Shown here: positions 41,566-53,640 of the stretch, piece after piece
How the letters are laid out: each line of letters opens with the position of its first letter
Position numbering within the stretch: the stretch's first letter is position 1
Assembly: GCA_033032175.1 (NCBI GenBank)
Contig: CM065307.1
Coordinates: 806,001-870,000, forward strand
DNA from: Saturnia japonica
Lineage: Eukaryota > Arthropoda > Insecta > Lepidoptera > Saturniidae
DNA length: 64,000 nucleotides
Direction of reading: 5' to 3'
Notes under the pieces: generated by a model
What the model saw: the letters and a program-made list of their open reading frames with translations, nothing else
Databases searched by the model: none
Told to the model about the DNA's origin: nothing
Position numbers and translations under genes: made by a program

Positions 41566-42199
41566 ATATAAAAAATACCATTTTTATTATAATTTTAATT
41601 ATTTTGGTACAAATGTTTGTCGCCAACTTAAAGTATCCTTGGATGGTTCGTGTACATGGATCAGAGGCGCAAGGGTTAAGCCTCACCGTTGGAGTCTCCA
41701 GCCCGACAGCGTAATCGAGCCCCGAATACGTAATGACCCGGATTTTTCGGGACCAACGAGCCGTTGGAATCTATCGGATATTTTTAAACATTTGTTATTT
41801 TTGGTAACCATGTATTTAGGACGATATTCTATAGTAAATAAATAATTTGGTTGTTTACAGAAACCCATTGAATCTTTTTATATGAAGTTAGTGAAATACC
41901 TGTATTTTACATAATGGAAATGAAAGGTACAGTTCTAAATGTTAGCGTTTAGCCCCTTAATGCAATAATTGCAAATCTGTTTATGATTATTAATAGGTTG
42001 TGTTGAACATAAACACATACCATCACGCCTGTATTCCCCGAAGGGTTAGGCAGAGGTGTACTTCAACACTTACACTTCAAGATCCCGCCAGAAACTCATA
42101 TACATATATTATTTTTAATTTGAAGTCAAATTTTATTCTTTAAAATATTTCGTGTTGAAACTCTGCATTAAAAAGTTTGTACTTAAAAAGTATGAACGT
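41566..42199. other. No supported gene; G+C-richer segment at 41630-41790
   Basis: A G+C-richer stretch is open on both strands (parts of 41492-41845 plus and 41683-41868 minus), but neither reading has a recognisable domain and the plus frame begins inside repeat G. A fragment of family I (CACTTCAAGATCCCG) is at about 42064-42080. A host exon cannot be excluded. Confidence 0.3.
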
Positions 42200-42475
42200 C
42201 ATATTAAAAGTACGGGAAGTGAAGGTAGTAAGGGCATAGAGAAGTTTCTTTGGATAATTATCTTTACTTCGGGAATCCCGACTGGGAATACCTCTACAGA
42301 AAATCGTAGCCAAATGACCTTGTGCTGTGTTCCTGCGGTGATACTTATTGGTATTACAACTGTCCATAGACTACAGTAGCCGCTTACCATTATGCGGACC
42401 GTATACTTGTTGTAAAAAAGTGTGACGAATTATAGTTGGTCGAACAAATTGAACACGGGTGAAACCGTCGGGCAC
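42200..42475 (+). repeat. Interspersed repeat fragment (family T), copy 2
   Basis: AGCCAAATGACCTTGTG, TGTTCCTGCGG and TAGCCGCTTACCATTATGCGG match 2140-2230 in order. Confidence 0.45.
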
Positions 42476-44064
42476 AGCTAGTAAAGTATACGAGTACCCA
42501 TACTTCAAGCGAAAACTTGTCGAAATTCTTGCTTTGTAAATTGTTTCAACGTGATAAAATTGGAACTGATGCTGAAACACCAAATGTTTGTTCCGACACG
42601 TCGCGCGTCGCCTCGCTTCGCACATTCGTCACTCAAATTACATTTAAGCTTTCTGCCTGCCCCCTGCATCGAACAAGAGGAATTCGAGGCGCGTGAAATT
42701 AATCTATGTCAAAACGTAAGCTTTGGAATTATAATGGCAGCGAAATATATTTTGCAAGAACACACAATATGTATTGCTTCGAATGTATCTTTGGAACTTT
42801 ATTTGGGACCCGCAAAATTATACTTGAGTTTTTAATTCCATTATGAATTATGTATCTCTTGAAAAACATGCTGTAAGAAACTGACCAAGTCTCGATTGAG
42901 AAGGTCTGTATAGACAAACTTTTGATTAAAAAAATTGTGAAATCTTATAAACAGCCAAATGTAGGAGGTGATTATTAAAAAAAAAAAAACAATAGTTTTG
43001 GCTAAAATCTGGCCTACCTTGTACACGTTAAATTCCATTCATTAGAATCTACTGGGCCTAATTATATGAGCCTAAAATATTTCAATTAATGCCAAGACAA
43101 TAAAGATAATTTATTCTTGTTACATGTCCTGGAATTTTATATGACTTGGCCGTTGTTGTTTAAACTAAAGTTCAAGAAAACAGAAGTACGTAATAGTAAC
43201 AATGACTCCTACAATATTTTCATTGGCACAAGCAAATATTACTGTACTGTTGCTTGGATCATACGATGTCATATATTTTTCTGATGAATGTGTTAATTTT
43301 TTCAATGTACAGAAATCCGTTTTACGTCGTTTATGCTTGTGGTGGCTAGTTATACATTTCTATGACATTACATTGTATATTTCATAACATTTTATTAGCA
43401 TTTAAGTTTCACTACGTCTGTTATATTATAATATAGAAGGCTTCTTAGTTATCTGTTTGATGAGTGCCTCGGCTCCGAAAGCAATCTCCTTCGATATCCG
43501 AGATAAATCACCGGTCATCTATGGCTTTAAATGCATCGAAAAATAATTTTGCTACCTTTCAAACAATATATTATGCACCCAAACATAAAATGTTAAGGTC
43601 TATGGAAATAATGGGAACAAAACCAACGATTTGTGTTTAATTTGGCGTTACGTTGTCTCGGACTGTATGCATTCTCACCGCACCGCCTTTTCGCTGTAAC
43701 CTGGTATTGGGATGGAATTAAATCTCCTAGTATGCTGTAAAATCGTTTACTAGCTTATTTATAGAACCATGCTATTTTATATTTTAGCTTTTTAAAGATG
43801 TTTATTATTATATTTTTCAAATTAATACAAGTGACACAGTACAATTATTTCATGGAGATATACGTATTTTACCTTAACTCATTGTAAACTTAATAAATGT
43901 AGGTTGACAAATGCTACAAATATGGATACCGTTTGTATTTTATTTAAAATTTCGATTAACTATTTTATGGCTTAAAATGATGTTTGAATAATTAATTTTA
44001 ATGAAGAATTAAAAAAGATATAGTCTTGCCGTAAAAAAACTTTTGAGAAATAATGTTACATACT
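42476..44064. other. AT-rich DNA, no gene seen
   Basis: Short open frames here (42551-42835 plus, 42841-43038 minus, 43202-43387 plus) have no recognisable domains, and their residue content follows the AT-rich base composition. A G+C-richer patch is at 42590-42690. Confidence 0.35.
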
Positions 44065-44330
44065 AGCTGTACCTGGGGCTCTGCTCTCGTGGACTACAGA
44101 AAGCATTTTGAATGTATACAGAAGTGAATCGTGCCACCCGCCGCCGGTTATTTCGAAAACAAACATACTTACTGTAGGTGATCCTTAGAAGATAGACATA
44201 TGTTATTACTGACTTATTTGTAGGTCTTTTTAAGGTCTACAAATATGTAGTACATTAATTTGATATAGCTCTTAAGGTTCATTCAGCGAAAGCCATTAAA
44301 GCGCCCGAAAAGACTCATTTTTAAGAATTG
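44065..44330 (-). repeat. Repeat family A, partial copy
   Basis: CTAGCTGTACCTGGGGCTCTG, GTGGACTACAGAA, GTAGGTCTTTTTAA and TAGTACATTAATTTGATATA match 38765-38960; the other half of the family is missing. Confidence 0.5.
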
Positions 44331-44339
44331 TTTCTCAAT

Positions 44340-44640
44340 TATCTACACTACTTATTTTGTATATCTTGTTATATATGTAATTGGTTTCGCGGAAACGGCT
44401 CCAACGATTTCGATGAAACTTTACATTTAGATAAAGTTTTACATTCCAAGTATACCCAGATAGGTGTTTTTCTTTTTTGTTTATAAGACACCGAGCACCG
44501 CTCGGTCGCCGGGATATTATCTTATAATCTGGCCAGATAACATAGCTATGAATTAAAAAAAAAAACTATGTAAGTCGGACATGTGTTTCTCGTGTGAAAA
44601 GACTTACACTGACAGACAGACAAAGAGGCCTTGAGTTTCA
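44340..44640. repeat. Interspersed repeat fragment
   Basis: GCGGAAACGGCTCCAACGAT and following bases, with GACACCGAGC-CCGCTCGGTC later, match a repeat type I remember from moth genomes. No second copy in this window supports it. Non-coding. Confidence 0.35.
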
Positions 44641-45114
44641 TTAGATGATGGAGTAAATATCAAAAACATTAGATTTATATTTCCTTTGTAGTATCTCAAA
44701 TATCGCCGAATATATTTTAATGGTTAATGAAAACGTACCCCTATTCTTAGATACATCTTCTCTAATAATAGGGCTCAAAGAGATCTCGTACTTTGTTACT
44801 CAATATTTATTTTCATCTTTATATTGTATTGGTGAATGTTCCTTTATTTATTTGTCCCCCTTTGTGTTCCTAAACCATTCGTCAATAGTTCGATTACAAT
44901 AAAACTTTACTGAGTTGTTGCACGTACACCTGCAAAGTTTCTGTATTAGTACAACCACTTTACAATAGGCAACGCTCGAGTCGTTTCATGTAAACAGAGG
45001 ACATTACTGGCAAAAGAAATATATCTGAGTAATTTTAAAAGCATATTAGGAAATATATAAAGTAAACAAGCTAAATTATTAAAGAGAAAACCAAAACATT
45101 TTTTCTATTTTTGC
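44641..45114. other. AT-rich DNA, no gene seen
   Basis: The open frame at 44720-44902 has no recognisable domain. Confidence 0.4.
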
Positions 45115-45325
45115 TTTTTGTTTGATTCTCAGACCTCGTACTTAAATATTATATAGCATATGTCACTCCCACAATTAACACGAATCTAACGACACCTTGT
45201 ACGCTAAAATCCGTCAACCCGTTTAGTCTACAGAGCGTGCCAAAGAAATAGACCCACGTACATACTCTCGAAAAACATAACCCTCCTTTTTCGCAGTCGT
45301 GTAAAAATACGCCATGATTGACATA
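45115..45325 (-). repeat. Repeat family M, copy 2
   Basis: Reverse orientation of 38490-38760: CGTACTTAAATATTATATAGC, CAATTAACACGAATC, CTACAGAGCGTGCCAAAGAA and CCCTCCTTTTTCGCAGTCG. Confidence 0.5.
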
Positions 45326-46079
45326 TAAATATTTAATGGTTTTCACAGCAAGCAGTCTACATTGTAGCTTTATGTTATAAAAGTCGTATTCCATGTATTA
45401 TTACTGCCAGCCCCTGCACACATTTTATCACTTTTAGAAGGGGTTATGTATAGTATCATAATTTCCTATTGTACGCAAACCGTGTTAGTGATTCGTAGTG
45501 AAATAATTCGCAATCCAACGGACGGCAGTCGGCGCGTGGCTGGCGTGGCGTTCCTGAGACCATGAATATCACTGAGCTGCCACAAGGATCACCGAATTAA
45601 AGATAGTAAAAGAGTCAATAAATATCTGCTGGTTGGTAAAGTATGATTTTTTTCTGCTAGCGTGGCTACCTACAAACAATAGCTCCTAGGATATGGCAAT
45701 TTAGTAACGTAGTGTGTAGTAGCAATTCGTAATGTAGATTGTCAACGTGACAGTATTGTCGACACTGACTCGAGTACGCCGACGTTTTAATTGCAGCATT
45801 TTTATAGTTCGCCGACCGTATCTAGTTGAAGCGCCAGCGATATACAGTCGTGAGATTGTGAACTATCGATAGATTTTGAATGGACACTAATAATTTAGAA
45901 TTTTTGAGGTTATATCTATTAAGTACAATGTGAAATCTAACCAGTACAGTGTGTACCCAGTTTGAGATGGTTAACTCGTAAACGTAGGAAAATGTAAGGA
46001 TTACATCGCAAATGTTTGTATCCGTTTACGCTGCTATCGACAGTTTATACCGGTTGTGGTCTACGGTTTCACCTGTGTT
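45326..46079. other. No gene seen; G+C-richer patch at 45525-45600
   Basis: Nothing recognisable was found. The patch is not coding in any frame I could identify. Confidence 0.35.
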
Positions 46080-46620
46080 AATTTTATCTTCATTATCTCC
46101 TAAACTATGTATCCAAATAGGATACTCTAAAGAGCAAAATTTAATTTCATAAAATTGTCTTTATGATGAAATATTTATTGTTTGTAAGCTTAATATGCCA
46201 TGTCTAAAAATAATGCTTTAAAATCACTTTTTAATTTTCAACACATATTTGTCACAAAATACTTAATTGTGGTTTAGGTTTAAGAGATGGCATATGCTAT
46301 TCCTAACTTTTTTTTAAATATACTAACGACCAATATTATTGTACAACATTGTATTTCCGTATCATTAACGATTACGCCAGCACACGCTGTTAATAAAGCA
46401 GTTCGGGAGAGCCTTAACTTCCGACTTACGTAACAAAAATCAATACTTAAGGCTATCTGAGAGTTATAGCCTGATTTTAAATAATATGTACTATTCCTCG
46501 AGAGTCTGGCTATCATATACAAAAATAAATTTTGGAATCTGACTGGTAATTCCAGAGATTAGCGTGTTTAAACAAACAAAGAAACTTTTCCACTTTATTA
46601 TATTAGTATAAATTTTTCAA
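46080..46620 (+). repeat. Repeat family B, uninterrupted copy
   Basis: Matches 7330-7521 and then, without a gap, 8502-8835. It shows the sequence without the inverted-repeat transposon at the point GTGGTTTAGGTTTAAGAGATG (about 46271-46289). Confidence 0.65.
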
Positions 46621-48269
46621 TTCTGACACGAATACCTGACACAGATGAACTGTTATTTTCTTTTTTTTGGGCTTTCGTTTTAGTACTTTTACAGATTAAA
46701 TTTAATTTGCCTGCTCAGTTACAAAAATTATAAATTGTATTTTACGGATCACTGCAATACGTTTTTATTAGTGTTATCTTTAATAATTCTCTTTGACAGG
46801 TGTCGGTTGACTATAGATATCACCTCTAAAATATCACTGGAGGATATGGAATTATTTTTATTTAAATACATAGGAAATTATCGATGTTTATCGAAAACGG
46901 TCTTTTGGAAGCATACACTCATCAAGGTTACCTGGTCGATGTAGTATTTTATTACTGGTATTAAATAAACCATGTCCATTTTAAAGATGGTATATCTGTG
47001 TATGCATACATTTCTCCATAGGATTGGATGCAGGGGTATTTCTCACAGTAACAATGAATAATATCACGCTGAGAACTTGGCAAAATGAATTCTCAGCCAA
47101 ACGAGCTGCAATAGCGTCTTCCTTGGTAACATCAACTGTTATCGCATTTATAATATATCCATATAACAGTGTGATTATAGAGCTTGCATTGTCTGTAATT
47201 ATTTCAAATTTCCAATTTTCTTCAAATAATGGTTTACGTTATATACTTTGGAAAGGGGGCACTAAGTATTGAACTATTTAAATCCACGATGACTAGATGT
47301 TATGAAGTTTTAGACCCTTTTAAATAATTTTCTCTTTAAAAAGATGTCTGAACCATTAATTTTGATGAATAATTAAAAGAAATATGGCGTGGTGGACATT
47401 CCTCCAACATGCACGAAGAGCGCTATGTGAATTTTGATTTTTACTCCCAGCGTTTGTCTTTTCGCTTGGAGTCTTTAAGCGAAGATGATTGATTGGGTAT
47501 CTGATAGGTAAACGCGATCCATCGTCTTTCTCATTTTCACTTATTATCAGCTAAGATCGAGTTGAAGCTGAACTATAAAAATAATTAAAAAAGAAAATTG
47601 TCGAATCTTATTTTAATTTCTAACTATGTACATAAATTTGCAATCGACAGTAGCTGGATTTTGTCTTTTATAACGCAAAACTATTCTCATAGTTAATCTG
47701 TGACCCTCTATAGGTTACTTATAATAATGCTTGAAAAACTATTTTAATGTTCATCAAAACATACATAAATCTCGAAGGACCATCTTATACGCTCGAAGGA
47801 CCATTTCTTATATTCGATAGGCCATCTTTTACTTTGAAATTACTTTCTTTTGTAAAATATAATCAACATATGCTACGATCGTAGACAACTGAATCTGTTT
47901 ATTAATATTCATTGGTCTACCTTTTGGATCGAAATGTCATAACTGTCTGTCAGTCCTGGTGAATTAATTAACAACAGTAATCATCGGGTTGCGGCAGCTG
48001 CGATGCGAGTTATCTGCAATTGAATTTCAGAAATTGATTAACGTTTGAAGACAATGTTTGATGTCATTAACCTTTTAACTAAAATTGATTTAAAAATGAG
48101 CACAACTTTTATAAAAATTGTTTTTCTTTTTCGGTTGTACTAAAAAGAAAATGCAAAGGTTTATATAACCTCTTATTTTAAATCTGCCAGTTAGTTACTA
48201 GGTAAATATAACTCTGTATAATACAAAGATGAACCCACAGAGAATGGACCTTAATCTGTGACTTCAAAA
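46621..48269. other. AT-rich DNA, no gene seen
   Basis: Short open frames at 46735-46944 and 47024-47272 have no recognisable domains. The second has a hydrophobic stretch that AT-rich sequence would give by chance. No repeats were recognised. Confidence 0.35.
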
Positions 48270-48560
48270 AACAAATGTGTATCCATCCACACCACCTCGA
48301 TGCCCAGCGTTCCACAACAGTGCGTTTCTTAAGGCACTTTCTGCCTCGCACAACCACTCTGTGAAACCAACTGTCGCCTGAAGACTTTTCGAGTCGTTAT
48401 AACCTTGTGGTCTTCAAGAAGAGAGCTTATTCTTCCCTAAAAGGCCGGCAACGCATCTGCGAGCTCTCTGGTTTTACAGATGTTTGTGGGCGGTGGTCAT
48501 CACTTTCCTTGAGGTGCACCACCTGCCCGTTTGCACCCTTTTTATCATACAAAAAAACAT
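48270..48560 (+). pseudogene. Decayed LINE ORF2 C-terminus and 3' end
   Basis: One plus-strand frame at about 48378-48550 reads NLVVFKKRAYSSLKGRQR and continues to a Cys/Trp-containing tail. This is the pattern I remember for the C-terminal end of a common moth LINE (LG-FKKRAY-LKGRQR). Stops and shifts upstream show it is dead. It ends in an A-rich tail (CATACAAAAAAACATAAAAA) near 48545-48565. Confidence 0.5.
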
Positions 48561-48828
48561 AAAAAAACTTATGACCCATGTTCCAAATAATCTTGATATT
48601 AATAATAAATGACTTTATAATAGAAAATATGGAAAGTTCTTGATAGCTTTTTGTCTTACAATTCGTTAATTGAAGCGCTTTAGATCCTATGTAAAGTTCA
48701 ACTGGAGAATAATACTACGCCTGTATCTCAGATGTAGCAATCTATTATGACTGATGTACCAGATCTACATCAAACCACCATCACCTCACCAGTATACGTC
48801 CGCTCCGCACTACGGTCGGCTTGCTAAT

Positions 48829-49025
48829 CCGTTCCATATATATTTTTTAGAACTGACTAAACTGTTAGCCATAGAGGCCCTGAAGCCGCTGCGGTTTTTA
48901 CAGCTTTAACGAACTTGGCCCCCGTTCCATATTTTTTTTTTTAGATCTGATTACACTGAACGCCTTAGGGGCCCTAAAGCCGCTGCGGCTTTTACAACTT
49001 CACCGGACTTGGTCCCCGTTCCATA
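48829..49025 (-). mobile_element. Two tandem truncated Jockey tails sharing a triplicated target sequence
   Basis: CCGTTCCATA occurs three times (48829-48838, 48922-48931, 49016-49025). Between them are two tails of the 11429-17400 family, each starting with poly(T) (six Ts and eleven Ts) and containing GCCGCTGCGG, and each cut at the same point (after CTTGG). They are 83 and 84 bp long and differ at many positions. Confidence 0.75.
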
Positions 49026-49764
49026 CGCGCTAGTCTCTGTTATATAGGCGCTTGAGACGAAGTCAATATATTACCTCGTGAAGTCAATACACTACAACTG
49101 GCTTCAATTAAGGTTGTGGTCTTTTATGAGGTTAAATATAAATAGCTATAGGTCGCAATGTCCATTTAAGTTCACAGTAATTGCATATAACAAATACATC
49201 GGTTGATTATTTGTTATTTGAGAAAAACAATTAATTATGTTGGTGTTTTATAGCATTTTTGATTCGAAGGTTTTTTTAGTCTGCTTCTGAAATCCTCAAC
49301 GCCAATAAAAATATAGTACTTTTTTTTGCTTAAGTGGCTAACTGCTTTCTATTTCGATTGCTTCTATTGAGATATTATTTACTACATACTAGAGACGACA
49401 CTTTAAACACATTGTATAAATCTCACGTTGGAGTGCATACACTCGCAATACTAACGGCCGTTTTCAATAATATATCTAAGATCATTATCCACGATTAATA
49501 GATATCCGTACTAAGTAATAATAATCTTTAACTAAAAAGAGAAATCGGCTTCTCTCTTATCTATCTAAGCTATAGGATATAGACATATGGAGATATGAAA
49601 TATTTTCCATAGATAGGTTATTGAACAGAAAATAAGTACAAATGGATAGATATAATAATTGAAACAACGGATAGATAGCTTGTTGAAATAAATATGTCTT
49701 CGTGTGCACTGAGATACTGTTTAGAATCTCGAGCAACACAAGTAAAAGTCAAGGAGTAACATTT
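49026..49764. other. AT-rich DNA, no gene seen
   Basis: Nothing recognisable was found; the minus-strand open frame at 49557-49739 is not supported. Confidence 0.4.
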
Positions 49765-50350
49765 CATATTAATATAAATACTTTATTGCATACCAAATAA
49801 TTAAAAAAACATACATGTAAGTATAACCAACTATTTCAATTATTCGTGTACAGTTAGTTAGACGGCCTTATCGCTTAAGAGCAATTTCTTCCAGGCAACC
49901 TTAAAAATTAATAAATAGAAATGTAGACAAATTTCGTGGCGGCAAAAACATATATCACTAAAATACAAATTTTACAATCAAATAGGACATGGAAATAGTA
50001 CACACATATACCTAGATAAAGAATAAATTATAAAGTTTGCACACATAACAAAAATTCCACAATAATAATACTAATTAATAACAACACACATGTTTTATCA
50101 CGTTATCAGTAAAAAGAGAAAAAAAAAACAGTTTGTATCTTAACAGAGAGAGGTAATGACGTAGTAAGTTTTTTTAAAATGTGTATAGATCTCCCTTTTC
50201 TTATATCTACTGGTAGTGAGTTCCAAGTCGAACAACTTGAATCTCAAATGATATATTGTAGAATTGTGTGTTGGAAATTTAAGTAAATTCTATGAGCACG
50301 GGCGGCGTGGTAGGTCATTTCTGAATCCTAACATCTCATGTTGAATGTAT
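49765..50350 (-). mobile_element. LINE 3' end (family E), copy 2, with ORF2 remnant
   Basis: CTTTATTGCATACC at the left end and CAATTTCTTCCAGGCAACC at 49885-49903 match the copy at 33299. On the minus strand at about 50240-50150 a decayed frame reads STWNSLPVDIRKGRS, the W-NSLP signature of LINE ORF2 C-termini. It is non-functional. Confidence 0.5.
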
Positions 50351-50689
50351 TAAAACGCGCGTTCCCCGCGCCCCTCGGTATTATATGGAGCACATTTTTT
50401 GTTCTTAATACTGGCTCCAGTATACTATATAATACTTTAATTATTGCTTCTTACTATATTGGTATCTATAGTAAATAATCGGTTTCGTATTGTAGCCTCG
50501 TAGCTATTCGACTGTCAGTAAATTCAGCGAAATTAATTAACAGTAACATCATTCAATCTGTCGGAGGCTCGCGTTGCAGCTATCTGCACGTGAATGTCAA
50601 TAATTGATCGAAGCGTTTCGACATTTGCGTGACGTCATAGCTTGCAGGACCGAGGTCGTTTCAAACTACACTCCTATATTAAAATTTAT

Positions 50690-51060
50690 TAATCTTCTAT
50701 ACAATTAATAAAATTGAAATGTCTGTTTGTAATGTTAAAATAACAGCTTTTTACTAAATGCATATGAAAGTATATACGATACCTATAACAAAAACCCCAT
50801 TTTTTTAATTTTTGTCTGTCTGTTTGTTTCTAGAAAAATAATTAGGGTTCCGCACAAACAAAAAAAGAAACTGGTCATGGTGAATCAATTCGGACGCTTA
50901 AATGTCTTATGCTGAGTAAAACATAAGAGATATAGCAAATTAATGTACAACACAATTGTAGGCATTAAAAAGACCTACAAAACAGTCAGGGAGAGTGTAC
51001 GCCTATCTTCTAAGGAACACCCACAATAATAAGGAACCCATAATAAGCACAGGTAACATT
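50690..51060 (+). repeat. Repeat family A, copy with internal deletion
   Basis: It matches the 28735 copy up to GTCTGTTTGTTT, then jumps to TAGAAAAATAATTAGGGTTCC, losing about 100 bases that include the sites where both central retrotransposons inserted in the other copy. It continues to CATAAGAGATATAGC and TTAATGTAC, matching the reverse of 38765-38960. Confidence 0.6.
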
Positions 51061-51214
51061 TATTTTTTGTGAATAGTTTATTTTTATATAAATATAATTT
51101 GATTTTATTATATTTACTAGTGTTATACATGCATATATATTTATATATAATCTAGCTAGCTAGAATATCAAAGGAAATAAACAAAAAAAATGGGTGCGTG
51201 TACTTATGTACGCG

Positions 51215-52412
51215 CGTGAGAAGTTATACTTCTTTGGCATCATTACAAAATAGTTTTTAATTGCATGCAAATAATTAATTACAATAAAATAATAGAAGGA
51301 TTGGAAAAGGATATTCAACAAAGTTCATTTTAAATTTGAAAAATTAAATAAATAAATATTTATTTTCTTACATTAAGTCTAACATAAATTGTCTTATTAT
51401 TCGAATTGTATTTTTAATTAAATGATGTCCACTTCCATAGTATCTTCGGTAATGTCTGAATCGGAACTTATATAATTAATATATATATATATATATATAT
51501 ATAATTATTAAAAACCAAATTTAGAGAATAATAAATATATAAGACATAATTTGTACTAAATATTATAAGATTCTTAATTTTAAATGTTTATTATTGATTA
51601 TTTAATATTTTAAAAATAAATTTAATAATAAATTCAAAAATTGAATTTAAGGTTGGTCATTTTTAAAATATTTTTATTGATTTCTTAATTTAATATTCAC
51701 TTTTCATTTTTATCAAAAAAAAATTCATTAAATTTATTTAGTTATTTTTATAAATATTTATTATTTATTCAATTTAATAGCAAATATTAAAAATTAATAT
51801 TATAATTTGATGTTCAATTTTAATTTTTATCACAAACTTTTTATTAAATGTTTTATTAAATTTATTTCTTTATTTTGTAAATATTAAATAACCAATAATA
51901 AGTATTTAACATTAATAATTTAATAATATTTAGTGTTAATTATATTAAATAAAAGTATTTTAATTTATATCAATAAATAATACATACGGATAGTTAACCT
52001 CAATTATATTGGAGCACTTGAAAAAGTATAGCACAATTTTTTTCACTAATATTCACAAATAGTAAGTAATATCAATCAAAATATTCAATTTAAATCACTA
52101 CTGAATATAATTTATTAGCACATATATAATTCGCACTTGTATGAAACTAAAACACGTGTTGGGAATGTATAAACTAGAAACATGTTGATAAATATTATAA
52201 ATATGAAAACAATGATCAGAGGTGACGAGCGTACCAACATGCGCGACTAATATCGAGGTTCAATTTCTATATTCTTGGTAGCTTTTTTTTCAAGACTTAA
52301 TGAGCGGTTAAGCAGACAACTTCATACTGTTAATTTTGTGTCACAGATGCGCGCGCATCTTAGAATTTCACTCTCATCATTTTTTCATAACGCGCCTAAA
52401 GAAGTATAACTT
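51215..52412. other. Very AT-rich block bounded by inverted GAAGTTATACTTCTTT motifs
   Basis: GAAGTTATACTTCTTT stands at 51221-51236 and its reverse complement AAAGAAGTATAACTTC at 52399-52414. Adjacent bases are partly similar as well. Between them is an extremely AT-rich, low-complexity tract with an alternating TA run at about 51480-51503, and near the right edge a 16-bp palindrome. No reading frame is present. It may be a large foldback or inverted-repeat element; the shared motif is itself nearly palindromic, which weakens the case. Confidence 0.4.
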
Positions 52413-53329
52413 CAATAATGAATAAACAATAGGTAAAACAAAACAATAAGTTATTTACACTTTGTCGTGGCATGTGAATCGACCTTTCGGTAATTTTTCT
52501 TGACTTAATACTAAGGAGTTTCTAGAGAGGTCGTTATTGTTCCCATTCAAGTTGCGACAAAGATTTTTTTATGGTTTTCTTATCCCCTTAATGGGACATG
52601 AAGCTGCCCGGTTTCACCAAAATCAAGTTATTTATCCTTTGTATTTTCTTTTAGACGGTCAACCATCTTGTATTCTTATAAATAACATATATTATACGTG
52701 CGACGTAACTGAGGTATGGTATCCTATCTAAGATTTGAAAAGTGGCTGTATTTTAGGAAACTGTATGTAGTTGTAATGTATTTTGCGTGCGCGTTTTTTT
52801 GTAACAAACTTAGTTATCGCGGGTGGGGACTAAAGCGATAAAAGTGTCCAACCCGACGAAAAAAACAAACATACATTTATAGGACTTACGAAACTACGAC
52901 AGTCGTGAAACACACAAACACACTTTTTTTACATTATTGGAACATTATTTTAGGTAACTATTTGATTTACCATGTGTTTAATAAAAATTATTTACAGTAA
53001 GTAAAAGTAGACATTATATTAATATAGCTTATTCTTTACTAGAGTTGTTTTGTATTTAGAACTGTGTCGTCAGTCGTGAAATCTCAGCTGCTGCTCTTCG
53101 CAAACTCCGCATGTCTAGTTATGCTTAGAAGTCATCGTTAAAACCTCGGTAGTTTAAATAACTTATTTTTCATATCATTTTATTGTCTCATTTTTTTATC
53201 TAAATTATACGAAGGTATGAAAATATAACAAAAGGATTCTCGTCTCAGACAAGTTCTTTGATGAAGTCGCACGAGATTACGGAATAGTAAAAAATAAATT
53301 TGAGATAAGCGCGGATTGCTTTCGTACAA
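52413..53329. other. AT-rich DNA, no gene seen
   Basis: The open frame at 52537-52731 has no recognisable domain. Nothing else was recognised. Confidence 0.35.
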
Positions 53330-53550
53330 TGGAGTATTTTTACACACCAAAGAGATTTAATTGTAGAGAACGCTTAGTATTAATATTACTATATACCTAC
53401 AAAAAGTTTTTACGTGTGTCACATCTAGAATTTTCTTTTTTTTTAATGTTATATTTCTACCTCTAAAGACAATTTTGCCAATTTCAAGTGTGACACATAA
53501 ACGTTATAAAATTTAGTTCGGTTTCGGGTTCGGTGTAGGTACTGTAGAAT
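53330..53550 (+). repeat. Repeat family P, copy 1
   Basis: AATTTTGCCAATTTCAAGTGTGACAC and ACGTTATAAAATTTAGTT match 59021-59070. Non-coding; class unknown. Confidence 0.4.
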
Positions 53551-53640
53551 AACCAGTGAGAATAACACATAAAAAGTATATATATATATTGACAAAACAT
53601 AAAATAGTCACAAATCTATTCTAATGTGTTCATTGGTGTA

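Noticed and set aside
41492..41868. Possible host exon, open on both strands
   Set aside because: The plus frame starts inside repeat family G, and neither strand shows a known domain or convincing splice sites. Kept only as a note in the gap entry.
47024..47272. Small plus-strand frame with a hydrophobic stretch
   Set aside because: Length and composition are within what chance gives in AT-rich DNA; no repeated or conserved partner in the window.
51480..51503. Alternating TA run as a replication origin or CRISPR-like array
   Set aside because: It is a plain dinucleotide microsatellite in AT-rich DNA, with no spaced repeat structure.
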